A stretch of 64,000 bases of DNA from Maricaulis sp963975345 (GCF_963975345.1 NZ_CAXBGE010000012.1:69040-133039); one strand, 5' to 3'. Shown: positions 42,231-51,399, numbered from the stretch's first letter. The notes: generated from the letters alone by a model not told the origin. Translations and numbers: made by a program.

Positions 42231-43430
42231 TTGATATGGGCTGGAGCAATTTCAGCGCGTCGGTCTCATGATGAGGGGACAAGCGGTTGGCTGCGTAACA
42301 CAAGAGATATCCTGGAGGACCGGTCGATCCTAAAACTGAAAACCATCGGCCAAGCCTTTTCCGGCCGCGATAATCGGCTGACCTCCCTGCGCCTTGCGCT
42401 GGCCGCAGCGGTGCTGGTTGAGCACGCTATCATCGTGACCCGTATGCCGGATATACCGCCCCCGCTCGCTCTCAACGGTTGGTCGCTCAGCTACGCGGCG
42501 GTGAATGCGTTTTTCATACTCAGCGGCTTCTTGATCACTGACAGTCTGGAGCGCCGGGCCGATGTTTTCACTTATGCAGCGTCACGCGCGCTTCGGATCC
42601 TGCCCGCCCTGGCCGCGCTTTCGCTGACGGCGGTCTTCATTATTGGCCCGGTTGTCACCAGCCTCGGCGCGGCCGACTATTGGACGACCCCGCAAACTTG
42701 GCTGTATCCGGTTCAGGTGTTGGGTTTCCTCGATACAGAGCACGGCCCGGCGGGGATTTACGCTGACCTGCCTCGGGCCGGCGAGTTTTCCGCTACGCTG
42801 TGGACGCTGCGGTATGAGGTGGTCGCTTATCTTGCCGCCGCTGTCGTATTTTTCACCCCCATCCCTTGGGGGAAATGGTCGCATCTGCTTCTGTTCGCGA
42901 TTACCTCAACCGCGTTTCTGGGCCTCGCCCTTTTCTGGGTCGATGCACCGGCCGTGATCATGAGCGCCGCACGCCTTTCGACTGCCTTCACGCTCGGAAT
43001 GGTCGTTTACGGATGGCGTGATCACTTGCCGCTGGTTCCGGTGATAGCGGGTGTTGCGCTCCCGCTCTGGTTCCTTTCCGGTGACGCGGCTTGGGCAGAA
43101 TTGTTCATGAATATCGCGATTGCATCGACCCTGTTTTGGATCGCCTTTGCCCGCTTGGGCGGACTGCCAACAGCGTCGCACATCCCTGACTGGTCCTATG
43201 GGATCTATATCTGGCATTATCCCGTCATGCAGACCGTGCTGTTCTTCAACCCGTCGGCAACGCCGCTGCTGATTGGCCTGATCTCGCTGCCGGCAACGGT
43301 TATCATCGCTGCGCTGTCCTGGAGTTGGGTCGAAAAACCCAGTCTGGCGCACAAGGCGGCGTTCGGATGCTGGCTACAATCGATATGGGTCCGATACAAG
43401 ACGGCGGCCTCAACCGCCAAGGGAGAGTAA
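42231..43430 (+). CDS. acyltransferase family 3 (OafA/YrhL-type) membrane protein
   Basis: About 399 residues, with ten or so membrane spans. LTSLRLALAAAVLVEHAII holds the catalytic-type His, NAFFILSGFLITDSLERR is the second helix motif, and YGIYIWHYPVMQTVLFF the later one. Such enzymes O-acylate surface polysaccharides or sugars. The start is unclear: the frame opens with TTG at 42231 and no ATG or GTG precedes the conserved part. Only one base separates it from the DUF411 gene, so it shares a transcript with it. It is an unexpected member of a metal island. Confidence 0.82.
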   Translation: MIWAGAISARRSHDEGTSGWLRNTRDILEDRSILKLKTIGQAFSGRDNRLTSLRLALAAAVLVEHAIIVTRMPDIPPPLALNGWSLSYAAVNAFFILSGFLITDSLERRADVFTYAASRALRILPALAALSLTAVFIIGPVVTSLGAADYWTTPQTWLYPVQVLGFLDTEHGPAGIYADLPRAGEFSATLWTLRYEVVAYLAAAVVFFTPIPWGKWSHLLLFAITSTAFLGLALFWVDAPAVIMSAARLSTAFTLGMVVYGWRDHLPLVPVIAGVALPLWFLSGDAAWAELFMNIAIASTLFWIAFARLGGLPTASHIPDWSYGIYIWHYPVMQTVLFFNPSATPLLIGLISLPATVIIAALSWSWVEKPSLAHKAAFGCWLQSIWVRYKTAASTAKGE

Positions 43431-43431
43431 A

Positions 43432-43884
43432 ATGATCAATCGTCGACAAGCGCTTTTGGGCGGGATCGTGTTCGCCGGCAGTCCGGGTTTGATCGCATGC
43501 TCCGCACAGGCCAACCCGTCAGTCCTGGTCTATAAATCCCCCACCTGTGGGTGCTGTAATGCCTGGATCGCGCATTTGCGCGAGAGCGGGTTCGAAGTAG
43601 AGCCACATGACCTGGACGATATGACGGTGATCAAGCAACGCCTCACGGTGCCCCAGGAGATGTGGTCGTGTCACACCGCCATCGTCGAAAACTACGTCGT
43701 GGAGGGTCATGTCCCGGCTGCGGAAATTACCCGCATGTTGGCTGAGCGACCGACCATTCGCGGCCTTGCAGTACCGGGCATGCCGGCCGGCTCGCCGGGA
43801 ATGGAAGTTCCCGGCTACTCGCAGGCCTATACGGTCTGGTCCTTCGGCGATGCCGGCAGGGCCGCCTTTGCGCAATACGGCTGA
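43432..43884 (+). CDS. DUF411 metal-binding protein
   Basis: 150 residues. GGGAGAG precedes the ATG. A twin-Arg-like start (INRRQALLGG) and a lipobox-like IACSA region precede a thioredoxin-like fold. Cys39, Cys41 and Cys42 lie in SPTCGCCNAW, and HDLDDM, MWSCHTAIVE and VEGHVPAAEI follow. DUF411 proteins are copper-resistance associated periplasmic proteins. Cys and His-rich residues suggest copper binding. Confidence 0.9.
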   Translation: MINRRQALLGGIVFAGSPGLIACSAQANPSVLVYKSPTCGCCNAWIAHLRESGFEVEPHDLDDMTVIKQRLTVPQEMWSCHTAIVENYVVEGHVPAAEITRMLAERPTIRGLAVPGMPAGSPGMEVPGYSQAYTVWSFGDAGRAAFAQYG

Positions 43885-44011
43885 CGGCAAGAATTGCTCT
43901 TCGCCCCATGAGATATCGAAGTAGCGGGACCTGATTGCGGCATGTCGGTCACCCTCGTCTACCCACCTGTCGACGCTCGGAAAACTTGATAAATAAAATA
44001 CCCTCCACTCG

Positions 44012-44031
44012 CACAATGCGTCAGCATTGTG
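44012..44031. promoter_or_regulatory. 8-bp perfect palindrome upstream of pseudoazurin
   Basis: CACAATGC GTCA GCATTGTG. It lies 160 bases before the pseudoazurin ATG, in an AT-richer stretch with two TTGCGCA copies (44038 and 44062 regions). A candidate operator. The rest of 43885-44190 shows no gene. Confidence 0.4.
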
Positions 44032-44190
44032 ATCTTCCTTGCGCAATTTTCGGCATTTTGTTGCGCATTATGTCGCAGCAGTGAAATTTTAATGCGACAG
44101 CATGACGCGGTTCAAACGGGCTCTCAGGCGTTGATCATCACACCGTCGGGGACTAAACCATAAATAGTTTATGGAAAAGGAGAGACCCGA

Positions 44191-44643
44191 ATGAAAGCCT
44201 TTGTAAAAGCAGCCTTAGTCGCCGGAACGATCAGCCTGATGAGTGCGGGTGGCGCGTGGGCCGAAGATCATGAAATTCAGATGCTCAATCGCGGTGCCGA
44301 CGGGAATATGGTCTTCGTTCCTGCTTTCCTGCAGATCGCTCCCGGCGATACGGTCACATTTTTGCCGACCAATCCCAGCCATAACGCCGAGACAATTCCC
44401 GGCATGCTGCCGGATGGTGCGACACCGTTCTCGGGCCAACTGAGCCAGGCCGTCACCGCGACCTTCGACCAGGCCGGCATCTACGGCGTTCGCTGTTCAC
44501 CGCATTATGCCGCCGGCATGGTCGCGCTGATCGAGGTCGGCGACGGGACATCCGTCAATGGGGCCGCCGCCGCCGCGGTCCGGCACCCGGGGCTCGCCCG
44601 CCGCCGGATGGCGGCGCTCATCGCCGAAAGCGAAAACAACTGA
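44191..44643 (+). CDS. pseudoazurin (blue copper protein)
   Basis: 150 residues. A signal peptide (1-24) exports it. After cleavage at GAWA-ED the copper ligands fall at mature His40, Cys78, His81 and Met86, which are exactly the standard pseudoazurin positions (precursor His64, Cys102, His105 and Met110). FLQIAPGDTVTFLPTNPSHNAE and GIYGVRCSPHYAAGM are the family signatures. It is a periplasmic one-electron carrier. It heads an operon with a porin-like protein and a c-type cytochrome, so a redox partnership is likely. A C-terminal Ala/Arg-rich extension is unusual. Confidence 0.93.
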   Translation: MKAFVKAALVAGTISLMSAGGAWAEDHEIQMLNRGADGNMVFVPAFLQIAPGDTVTFLPTNPSHNAETIPGMLPDGATPFSGQLSQAVTATFDQAGIYGVRCSPHYAAGMVALIEVGDGTSVNGAAAAAVRHPGLARRRMAALIAESENN

Positions 44644-44701
44644 TCTGTGCGTTCACTCGTTCTGGAAGCGAGGCCGCGCACCCAATTGAAAGGGGATTTA
44701 C

Positions 44702-45865
44702 ATGACTTGTTTCAAGACAAAAAGACCCGGCCTTCTGGCAAGGTTGATGACGACAGCCGCAGCCGGCTGCCTGGTTCTCGCGGGCGCCGCGCCGGTGCTC
44801 GCCGACAACGGTCCGGATACCAACTTCCGCGTGACCGGCTTTGCAGATGCGAACTTCACCTATCTCGACAATGGGGTGACCACATCGTCGGAATTCTCGT
44901 CGATCCGGTTCAACCCGATCTTCCAGTTCCAGTATCAGGATTTCGTCCTGTTCGAGGCGGAACTCGAGATTGAAAACGCCGATGGCGGAACCACCACCGG
45001 GTTGGAATATGCGCAGGCCGATTTCCTGGTCCATCCGAATGCCGTGATCGTTGTCGGGCAATTTCTCAGCCCGTTCGGCCAGTTTATGGAACGGTTGCAT
45101 CCGTCATGGATCAACCGCATGGCTGACATGCCGGCCGGCTTTGCTCACGGTGGAATCCAGCCTGCGTCTGAGACCGGTGTCCAGGTGCGCGGCGCATTCA
45201 ATCTGAACCCCGGAACCTTCACCTACGCGGTTGCCGTCGGCAATGGTCCGCGGGTTGGCGAGGAGGCAGATACAGAGCTCACTGCCTATGATGGCGATGA
45301 CAATGACAACAAGGCTATTTCCGGCCGGTTTGGTCTGCGGGTTATCCCGGATCTCGAGATCGGTGCATCGTTTCTGACGGCCAAGGTGCTGGGGCTGGAG
45401 TCTGAGGCCGGGCCGAGCCTGCTCGATCCGACCGAAGCTGATCTGATCCAGTGGGGAGCCGATTTCGCCTATACCGGCGGAGCTTGGGACATACGCGGTG
45501 AGTATATTGACAGCCGTCGTGACCCGATCAACACCGCCGTCGCCGGCGCTGTCGCCGTTGAAGCCTTCCCGACTCTGGAAAGCACGGCCTGGTATCTCCA
45601 GATGGCTTATCGCCTGTCGGGCACGGCCGAGTTTCCGGCAATGGCCAATCTCGAGCCGACCCTGCGCTATGGCGAATACGACATCGTCGGAAATGACGAC
45701 CTCGCCATGCACGCACAGCGTCGGTGGGACGTTGGGGTCAATTACTGGTTCGCGCCGAGCCTGGTGGCCAAAACCGTACTGCAACGCCGTGAGTTCACGG
45801 CGCGGATGCCTGGCGATGTGAGCGAGGAAACGCGGTTGTTGGTCCAAATGGCCTACGGCTTCTAG
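44702..45865 (+). CDS. porin-like outer-membrane beta-barrel protein
   Basis: 387 residues. A signal peptide (about 1-35, LADN) is followed by alternating hydrophobic strands ending with aromatic residues and a C-terminal Phe (LLVQMAYGF), the usual outer-membrane signature. Segments NFRVTGFADANFTYLDNG and RFNPIFQFQYQDFVLFEAELEIENADGG suggest a Phosphate/OprP-like or DcaP-like barrel, but the family is not certain. It is flanked by pseudoazurin and cytochrome c in one operon. It could be a metal-specific channel or an anchor for the redox partners. Confidence 0.75.
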   Translation: MTCFKTKRPGLLARLMTTAAAGCLVLAGAAPVLADNGPDTNFRVTGFADANFTYLDNGVTTSSEFSSIRFNPIFQFQYQDFVLFEAELEIENADGGTTTGLEYAQADFLVHPNAVIVVGQFLSPFGQFMERLHPSWINRMADMPAGFAHGGIQPASETGVQVRGAFNLNPGTFTYAVAVGNGPRVGEEADTELTAYDGDDNDNKAISGRFGLRVIPDLEIGASFLTAKVLGLESEAGPSLLDPTEADLIQWGADFAYTGGAWDIRGEYIDSRRDPINTAVAGAVAVEAFPTLESTAWYLQMAYRLSGTAEFPAMANLEPTLRYGEYDIVGNDDLAMHAQRRWDVGVNYWFAPSLVAKTVLQRREFTARMPGDVSEETRLLVQMAYGF

Positions 45866-45879
45866 AGATGGAGAAGACA

Positions 45880-46233
45880 ATGTTCAGAACACTGATTATC
45901 GCAAGCGCGATTCTGGCCACTGGCGGCGCTTCTGCTGCCCTGGCACAGCAAGCTCCCGACGCCGCAGCGCAAGCGGCCGAGGATGCATACGCCGACCAGA
46001 TCGGGCGTGGCGCCGAAGCCTGGGCCAACACCTGTAGCAACTGCCACAATATGCGCTCCCCGACTGAGCTCAGTCCTGCGGAATGGGACATGACGGTCAA
46101 TCATATGCGGGTTCGGGCCAATATCCCCGGCGACGTTGCCGAGGACATCAAGGCCTTCCTGATGATGAGCTCGGAACCCTACGAGGACAATAACGCGGTG
46201 GATTCGCCCCCCGCCACGACCAACCCCGACTAA
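45880..46233 (+). CDS. small monoheme cytochrome c
   Basis: 117 residues from the ATG with GGAG upstream; an ATG four codons earlier is the alternative. After a signal peptide (about 1-22), the heme motif CSNCH is at residues 52-56. The only likely sixth ligand is one of Met71, Met76 or the later Met95-96. The short fold has PAEWDMTVNHMRVRANIPG. A periplasmic electron carrier, probably receiving electrons from or giving them to the pseudoazurin encoded upstream. The tail is acidic and disordered. Confidence 0.88.
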   Translation: MFRTLIIASAILATGGASAALAQQAPDAAAQAAEDAYADQIGRGAEAWANTCSNCHNMRSPTELSPAEWDMTVNHMRVRANIPGDVAEDIKAFLMMSSEPYEDNNAVDSPPATTNPD

Positions 46234-46293
46234 GTCGGTGTCCCGCGAAGCCGCTATGGGCCGGCGGGCTTCGACACAGTGACATCCAGCCTG

Positions 46294-46320
46294 ACGGGCG
46301 CTTCGGCGCCCGTTTTTTTT
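46294..46320 (+). terminator. rho-independent terminator of the pseudoazurin operon
   Basis: ACGGGCGC and GCGCCCGT pair perfectly around a TTCG tetraloop, followed by eight T. It ends the pseudoazurin, porin-like, cytochrome c unit 60 bases after its last stop. Confidence 0.96.
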
Positions 46321-46656
46321 GGGTTCACGAAGCGCCCGGCGTGAATGTGTGGCTCTTCAAGGGCTTCATAAGCCATCCAGATGAGTATTCACTGCTGCAA
46401 GGCAGGGGGTAGACCCCGCCGGACGGGATGTACCAACCGCTATCGGGGCTGTGAGGGGCGCGACTATTTTGGCCCCGCGGACCCTGCCGCAGGTCAACCG
46501 GCACGGGCGCAACCGCCTGAGAAACAATCAGGCACCGCGTCCGCCGCCAAGGTGGTTGCCGCACCGGAAGAAATCACTGGAGAAGACGTGGACGGTCGCT
46601 TCATGAACCGGCTGTACCGCAGATCCCGATACGGTTTCTGCGTACCAGACAGGCTG

Positions 46657-46715
46657 ATCGGGACCATCACAATCAATGACGCTGAGGCGCCGCGACGGAT
46701 TGTGATGGTCCCGAT
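46657..46715. other. perfect 18-bp inverted repeat before cusA stop
   Basis: Arms at 46657-46674 and 46698-46715 are exact complements around a 23-base loop (ATCGGGACCATCACAATC and its complement). No T-run follows, so it is not a normal terminator. It sits 24 bases from the 3' end of the convergent cusA gene. No protein supported between 46321 and 46738; frames there look like non-coding shadows. Confidence 0.8.
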
Positions 46716-46738
46716 TTCATCCAGGCTCCGTCTTTCCT

Positions 46739-49700
46739 CTAGCCCTCACTTGGCAGGCGTTCGGGCAGCTGTCGCTGCTGCCGGCGCAGAACGATTGACT
46801 GCCAGATCAGGAAGGCCGCCGGGATCACCAGCAGGGTCAGCACGGTTGCGCTGATCATGCCGCCGACCATCGGCGCTGCGATGCGGCGCATCACTTCGGA
46901 ACCGGTGCCACTGCCAATCATGATCGGCAGCAGGCCGGCGATGATCACGGCGACGGTCATCATGATCGGACGCACACGCAGCAGGGCACCCTCGATCACG
47001 GCCCCTGTCAGATCAGCGGGGTTCAACGCCCGCCCCTCGTCGGTAGCCAACTTCCGGCGGTCGGCCAGCGCGTGTTCAAGGTAGAGGATCATCAACACCC
47101 CGATCTCCACCGAGACTCCGGCCAAGGCAATGAACCCCACCCCGACAGCCACCGACATGTTGTAGCCGAGCAGGTCGAGCAGCCAGATGCCACCGACCAA
47201 TGCCAACGGGAGGGTGCCAATAATCAGCAGGACGGGAATGATGCGGCGGAAATTCAAGAACAAGAGCAACACGATGATGATCAGTGTCACAGGAACCACC
47301 ACGGCGAGCTTTGCCTTCGCACGCTCCATGAACTCATACTGTCCTGACCAGCGGATCGAATAACCGGGTGGCAATTCCAGCTGATCCGATAGTGTGCGTT
47401 GGGCATTGGCGACATAGGTGCCGATATCGACACCGGCGATATCGACATAAACCCAACCATTCAGCCGCGCATTCTCGCTGCGGATGACACCGGGCCCCGC
47501 ACCGATCGAAATGTCAGCGATACGTCCGAGCGGAATCTGGGCCCCGGCCGGGGTGATCACCGGCAAGGACCTGAGTTGCTCAGGCGATCCCCGATAATCG
47601 CTCGGATAGCGAATATTGACCGGATAACGCTCCTGCCCCTCGACACTCTCGGTCACCGTCATGCCACCAATCGCGGTGCGGATGACATCATGGACATCGG
47701 CGACATTGAGGCCAAAGCGGGCGGCCTCAAGCCGATTGAGATCGATATCTACAAAGCGTCCGCCGGTGACCCGCTCGGCATAGACCGAGGCAGTACCGGG
47801 AACGCCGCCGATAATGTCTTCGATCCGCTCTCCGATTTCGGCGATAACGGCCAGATCGGGCCCGGCGATCTTGATCCCGACGGGCGTCTTTATCCCCGTT
47901 GCCAGCATGTCGATGCGGGCCCGGATCGGCATCACCCACGCATTCGTCAGGCTGGGGATATCGACGAGTGAGTTCAGTTCCGCACGAATATCGTCCATCG
48001 TGACACCGGGGCGCCATTCATCGCGCGGACGCAACTGGATCGTGCTTTCGATCATCGACATCGGTGCCGGATCGGTGGCCGTGTCGGCGCGGCCAGCCTT
48101 GCCGTAAACCGTCAACACCTCGGGAACCGTCATGATCAGCCGGTTGGTCTGCTGCAGGATTTCGGCCATCCGGCCCGCCGAGGCGGCGGGGTAGGCACTG
48201 GGCATGTAGAGAATGTCACCCTCGTCGAGGTCAGGCATGAATTCGCTGCCCATGCGCGACAATGGCACCGCCGAACTGGCCAGCACCAACACGGCCAGAC
48301 CGATCATCGCCCAGGGATGGCCCAGAACCAGCTTGATGAAAGGGCGATAACCGGCGATCAAAATCCGGTTAACCGGATTCTTGTGCTCCGGCGTGATCTT
48401 GCCGCGAATGAAGAACCCCATCAGCACGGGGACCAGCGTGACCGATAGACCCGCCGCCGCCGCCATCGCATAGGTTTTGGTGAAAGCGAGCGGATGAAAC
48501 ATCCGCCCCTCCTGGGCTTCCAGGGCAAAGATCGGCACAAAGCTGAAGGTGATGATCAGGAGCGAAAAGAACAGCGCCGGACCGACTTCGGCCGCGGCGT
48601 CGCCAACAATGCGCCATCGGTTCTCCGGCGTTAGCGGTTCTCGCTCGATATGCTTGTGCAGGTTTTCGATCATCACGATCGCTGCATCGACCATCGCGCC
48701 GACGGCGATCGCGATACCTCCGAGCGACATGATATTGGCGTTGATGCCTTGGGCGTTCATCACCGCAAAGGCAGCCAATACACCGAGCGGCAGGCTGAAC
48801 ACGACCACCAGCGAAGAGCGAATGTGGAACAGGAAGATCACGCACACCAGCGCAACGACGATAAATTCCTCGATCAGCTTTTCGCTCAGGGATTCAACAG
48901 CCCGATCAATAAGGCCCGCCCGGTTATAGGTGGTGACAATTTCGACGCCGTCAGGCAGCGAGGCACGCAATTCGTCCAGCCGGTGCTCGACCCGTTCAAT
49001 GGTCGCCTGCGCGTTCTCACCATAGCGCATGATGATGACCCCGCCGACAGCCTCGCCTTCACCATTCAGCTCACCGAGTCCGCGCCGCAATTCAGGCCCG
49101 ATACGAATGTCCGCAACGTCGGAGAGAAGGATCGGCGTGCCAGCATCGCTCAACCCGACCGGGATCGCCCTGAGATCGTCTATCCCTTCGATATAGCCCG
49201 AGGCACGCACCATGTACTCGGCTTCCGCCATCTCGATGACGCGGCCGCCGCTTTCCTGGTTGCCGCGCTGAATCGCCGTGCGCAGATGCGACAATGGGAT
49301 GCCATAGGCGCGCAGGCGGTCGGGATCGGCCACCACCTGGTATTGCCGCACCATGCCGCCAATACTGGCGACTTCCGAAACGCCCTCAATCGTTTGCAGT
49401 TCGAATTTCAAAAACCAGTCCTGGATCGAGCGCAATTGCGCCAGATCGTGCTGGCCGGTCCGGTCGACCAACGCATACTGATAAATCCAGCCAACCCCGG
49501 TGGCGTCAGGGCCCAACTCCGGCGAGGCGCTTGCGGGCAAGCGCGGCGCGACTTGACTGAGATATTCGAGCACGCGCGAACGGGCCCAGTAGAGATCCGT
49601 TCCGTCCTCGAAGATGATGTAGACATAGCTGTCATTGAAGAAGGAGTAGCCCCGCACCGTCACCGCGCCGGGCACGGCGAGCATCGCGGTCGTCAATGGG

Positions 49701-49900
49701 TAAGTGACCTGGTCCTCCACCACCTGTGGCGATTGCCCGGGATAGGTGGTCTTGATGATGACCTGGACATCAGAGAGGTCCGGGATCGCATCCAGCGGCG
49801 TGCGTGATAGCGAATACGTGCCAAACCCGGCCAGCAAAACAGCGAGAATGAGCACGATGATCCGGTTGGTGATCGACCATCGAATGAGGGACGCGATCAT
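46739..49900 (-). CDS. cusA: heavy-metal efflux RND permease (CusA/CzcA)
   Basis: 1053 residues, full length. Twelve membrane spans and two large periplasmic loops fit the HME-RND family. Motifs include LSRTPLDAIPDLSDVQVIIKT near the start, GAMVDAAIVMIENLHKH in the fourth span region (proton-relay acid), and the late IALAGVSVEIGVLMILYLEHAL. It pumps metal ions out using the proton gradient with CusB and CusC, from periplasm or cytoplasm. Overlaps CusB by 4 bases. Copper/silver versus zinc/cobalt/nickel cannot be settled from motifs alone. Confidence 0.94.
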   Translation of the reverse strand: MIASLIRWSITNRIIVLILAVLLAGFGTYSLSRTPLDAIPDLSDVQVIIKTTYPGQSPQVVEDQVTYPLTTAMLAVPGAVTVRGYSFFNDSYVYIIFEDGTDLYWARSRVLEYLSQVAPRLPASASPELGPDATGVGWIYQYALVDRTGQHDLAQLRSIQDWFLKFELQTIEGVSEVASIGGMVRQYQVVADPDRLRAYGIPLSHLRTAIQRGNQESGGRVIEMAEAEYMVRASGYIEGIDDLRAIPVGLSDAGTPILLSDVADIRIGPELRRGLGELNGEGEAVGGVIIMRYGENAQATIERVEHRLDELRASLPDGVEIVTTYNRAGLIDRAVESLSEKLIEEFIVVALVCVIFLFHIRSSLVVVFSLPLGVLAAFAVMNAQGINANIMSLGGIAIAVGAMVDAAIVMIENLHKHIEREPLTPENRWRIVGDAAAEVGPALFFSLLIITFSFVPIFALEAQEGRMFHPLAFTKTYAMAAAAGLSVTLVPVLMGFFIRGKITPEHKNPVNRILIAGYRPFIKLVLGHPWAMIGLAVLVLASSAVPLSRMGSEFMPDLDEGDILYMPSAYPAASAGRMAEILQQTNRLIMTVPEVLTVYGKAGRADTATDPAPMSMIESTIQLRPRDEWRPGVTMDDIRAELNSLVDIPSLTNAWVMPIRARIDMLATGIKTPVGIKIAGPDLAVIAEIGERIEDIIGGVPGTASVYAERVTGGRFVDIDLNRLEAARFGLNVADVHDVIRTAIGGMTVTESVEGQERYPVNIRYPSDYRGSPEQLRSLPVITPAGAQIPLGRIADISIGAGPGVIRSENARLNGWVYVDIAGVDIGTYVANAQRTLSDQLELPPGYSIRWSGQYEFMERAKAKLAVVVPVTLIIIVLLLFLNFRRIIPVLLIIGTLPLALVGGIWLLDLLGYNMSVAVGVGFIALAGVSVEIGVLMILYLEHALADRRKLATDEGRALNPADLTGAVIEGALLRVRPIMMTVAVIIAGLLPIMIGSGTGSEVMRRIAAPMVGGMISATVLTLLVIPAAFLIWQSIVLRRQQRQLPERLPSEG

Positions 49901-51399
49901 GGCCGCTCTCCTTCAATTGCAGTGTGAGCCTCGATAGCGGCCAGCTGCCAGCCGGATGCTTCGACTTCGATGAGTTCAAAATCAACGCTCTGTCCCGGCT
50001 CGATCTCTGACAGATCAACATCAGCAAGGGCGTTAAACATCGTCGTTCCAGCCGGACGATCCAGCTCGGAGATAGCCGGGTGTTCGATCTCGATCATGCT
50101 GTGACCGGACATGAGCGAGATGACAGTGCCGCTTGCGCGGACAGCGATGGGCGCCGCGTCAGCCACCAGGACGGGTTCATGTATCACCTCGCCTGGAGGG
50201 CTCATCCGGAGCATCGCGCCCTGAATGCTCGCTTCAGAATCGAGCAGGAACTGGCTCGACACCACGATCCGCTCGCCGGCGGCAAGACCGGAAAGTACTT
50301 CCACCATGCCGCCGGATTCGGCGCCGGTCATGATGCTGGCGGGACGATAATGCCCGTCACCTTCGGCCAGAATGACCCGTTCGGAACGGCCAGTCCGGAT
50401 CACCGCCTCAAGCGGGATTTGCAGGACATCGGCGCGCGGTTCGGTCTCGATCGCGATATTGAGATACATGTCGGGACGCAAAGCACCGTCGGCATTGTCG
50501 AGCCGGATTCGGACAGGCACTGAGCGGGTCTGCGGGTTCACCGTCGGGTAGACATATTCGACCTCACCGACCCATTCCCGGCCCGGCAAAGAGCGCGTCT
50601 CCAGTCGAGCGTGATCGCCGGCGCTGACGCGTTGTGCGTCGTCCTCAAAGACGTCCGCGATCACCCACACGGTTTCCAGATCGCTGATCGTCATCAGCTG
50701 GCCGCCGGGCCGGACAAAAGCCCCATTGCGGATGCCAATGGCGATAACAGTGCCGTCTTGCTGCGCACGAATAGCCACCGTGCGACCGGCAATGCCGCGC
50801 CGCGCCAGTTGGGTGATCTGGTCAGAGTCCATGCCCAGAGAGACCAGGCGCGACCTTGCAGCCTGCCTCAGGGAGTCGCGCCCGATCTGTACAGCCTGAA
50901 GGTATTCGGCCTGTGCCGTTGCAATAGCCGGGGAATAGAGTTCAAGCACGACCTGTCCGCGCGTCACCGGGTCACCGATGGCAGACACCGGCAGGCTCTC
51001 GATCCAGCCTTCGGCGCGGACATCAATCATCGAGGTCAGACCATCGACCGGTCTGACATAACCCACTGTGGAGAGAGTGCGGTTGAAACTGCCGCGAACG
51101 ACAACATCCGTGCGCACGCCAATATTGTTTTCAACGACCGGGTTGATGCGGATGGCACCATCAGCCGGGGCCGTGTCATCGCTCTCATAGACAGGGACCA
51201 GATCCATGCCCATCGGCGATTTGCCGGGGTTATCGCTGCGAAAACTCGGATCCATAGGGGCAGCCCAGTAGAGCACACGCGGAGCGTCCGCCGAGCCCGA
51301 TTGACCGCCCCCGGGATTGAACACGGCCATCAGGCCCAGGCCTGCAACGAGGCCGACGAGCAACAAGCCCAGAGCGGCGAACGGATTACGGATATTCAT
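49897..51399 (-). CDS. cusB: CusB-type periplasmic adaptor with C-terminal CusF-like domain
   Basis: 500 residues. The N-terminal anchor (about 10-28) is followed by VLYWAAPMDPSFRSDNPGKSPMGMDLVPVYE, the shortened heavy-metal-binding domain (Pro-Gly-x-x-Pro-Met-Gly-Met), then lipoyl, coiled-coil and barrel domains. Residues 422-485 resemble CusF (ASGTVISL, EIEHPAISELDRP), as in CusB-CusF fusions, but CusF's Trp44 is replaced by Arg and one ligand Met is lost. Overlaps cusA and cusC by 4 bases each. It binds metal and hands it to CusA. Confidence 0.92.
   Translation of the reverse strand: MNIRNPFAALGLLLVGLVAGLGLMAVFNPGGGQSGSADAPRVLYWAAPMDPSFRSDNPGKSPMGMDLVPVYESDDTAPADGAIRINPVVENNIGVRTDVVVRGSFNRTLSTVGYVRPVDGLTSMIDVRAEGWIESLPVSAIGDPVTRGQVVLELYSPAIATAQAEYLQAVQIGRDSLRQAARSRLVSLGMDSDQITQLARRGIAGRTVAIRAQQDGTVIAIGIRNGAFVRPGGQLMTISDLETVWVIADVFEDDAQRVSAGDHARLETRSLPGREWVGEVEYVYPTVNPQTRSVPVRIRLDNADGALRPDMYLNIAIETEPRADVLQIPLEAVIRTGRSERVILAEGDGHYRPASIMTGAESGGMVEVLSGLAAGERIVVSSQFLLDSEASIQGAMLRMSPPGEVIHEPVLVADAAPIAVRASGTVISLMSGHSMIEIEHPAISELDRPAGTTMFNALADVDLSEIEPGQSVDFELIEVEASGWQLAAIEAHTAIEGERP

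Noticed and set aside
46381..46854. 157-codon frame between the cytochrome c gene and cusA
   Set aside because: It runs across the perfect inverted repeat and into cusA antisense, is Arg/Pro/Ser-biased, and has no ribosome site.
48650..49807. 385-codon frame opposite cusA
   Set aside because: Antisense shadow; no ribosome site, no family match.
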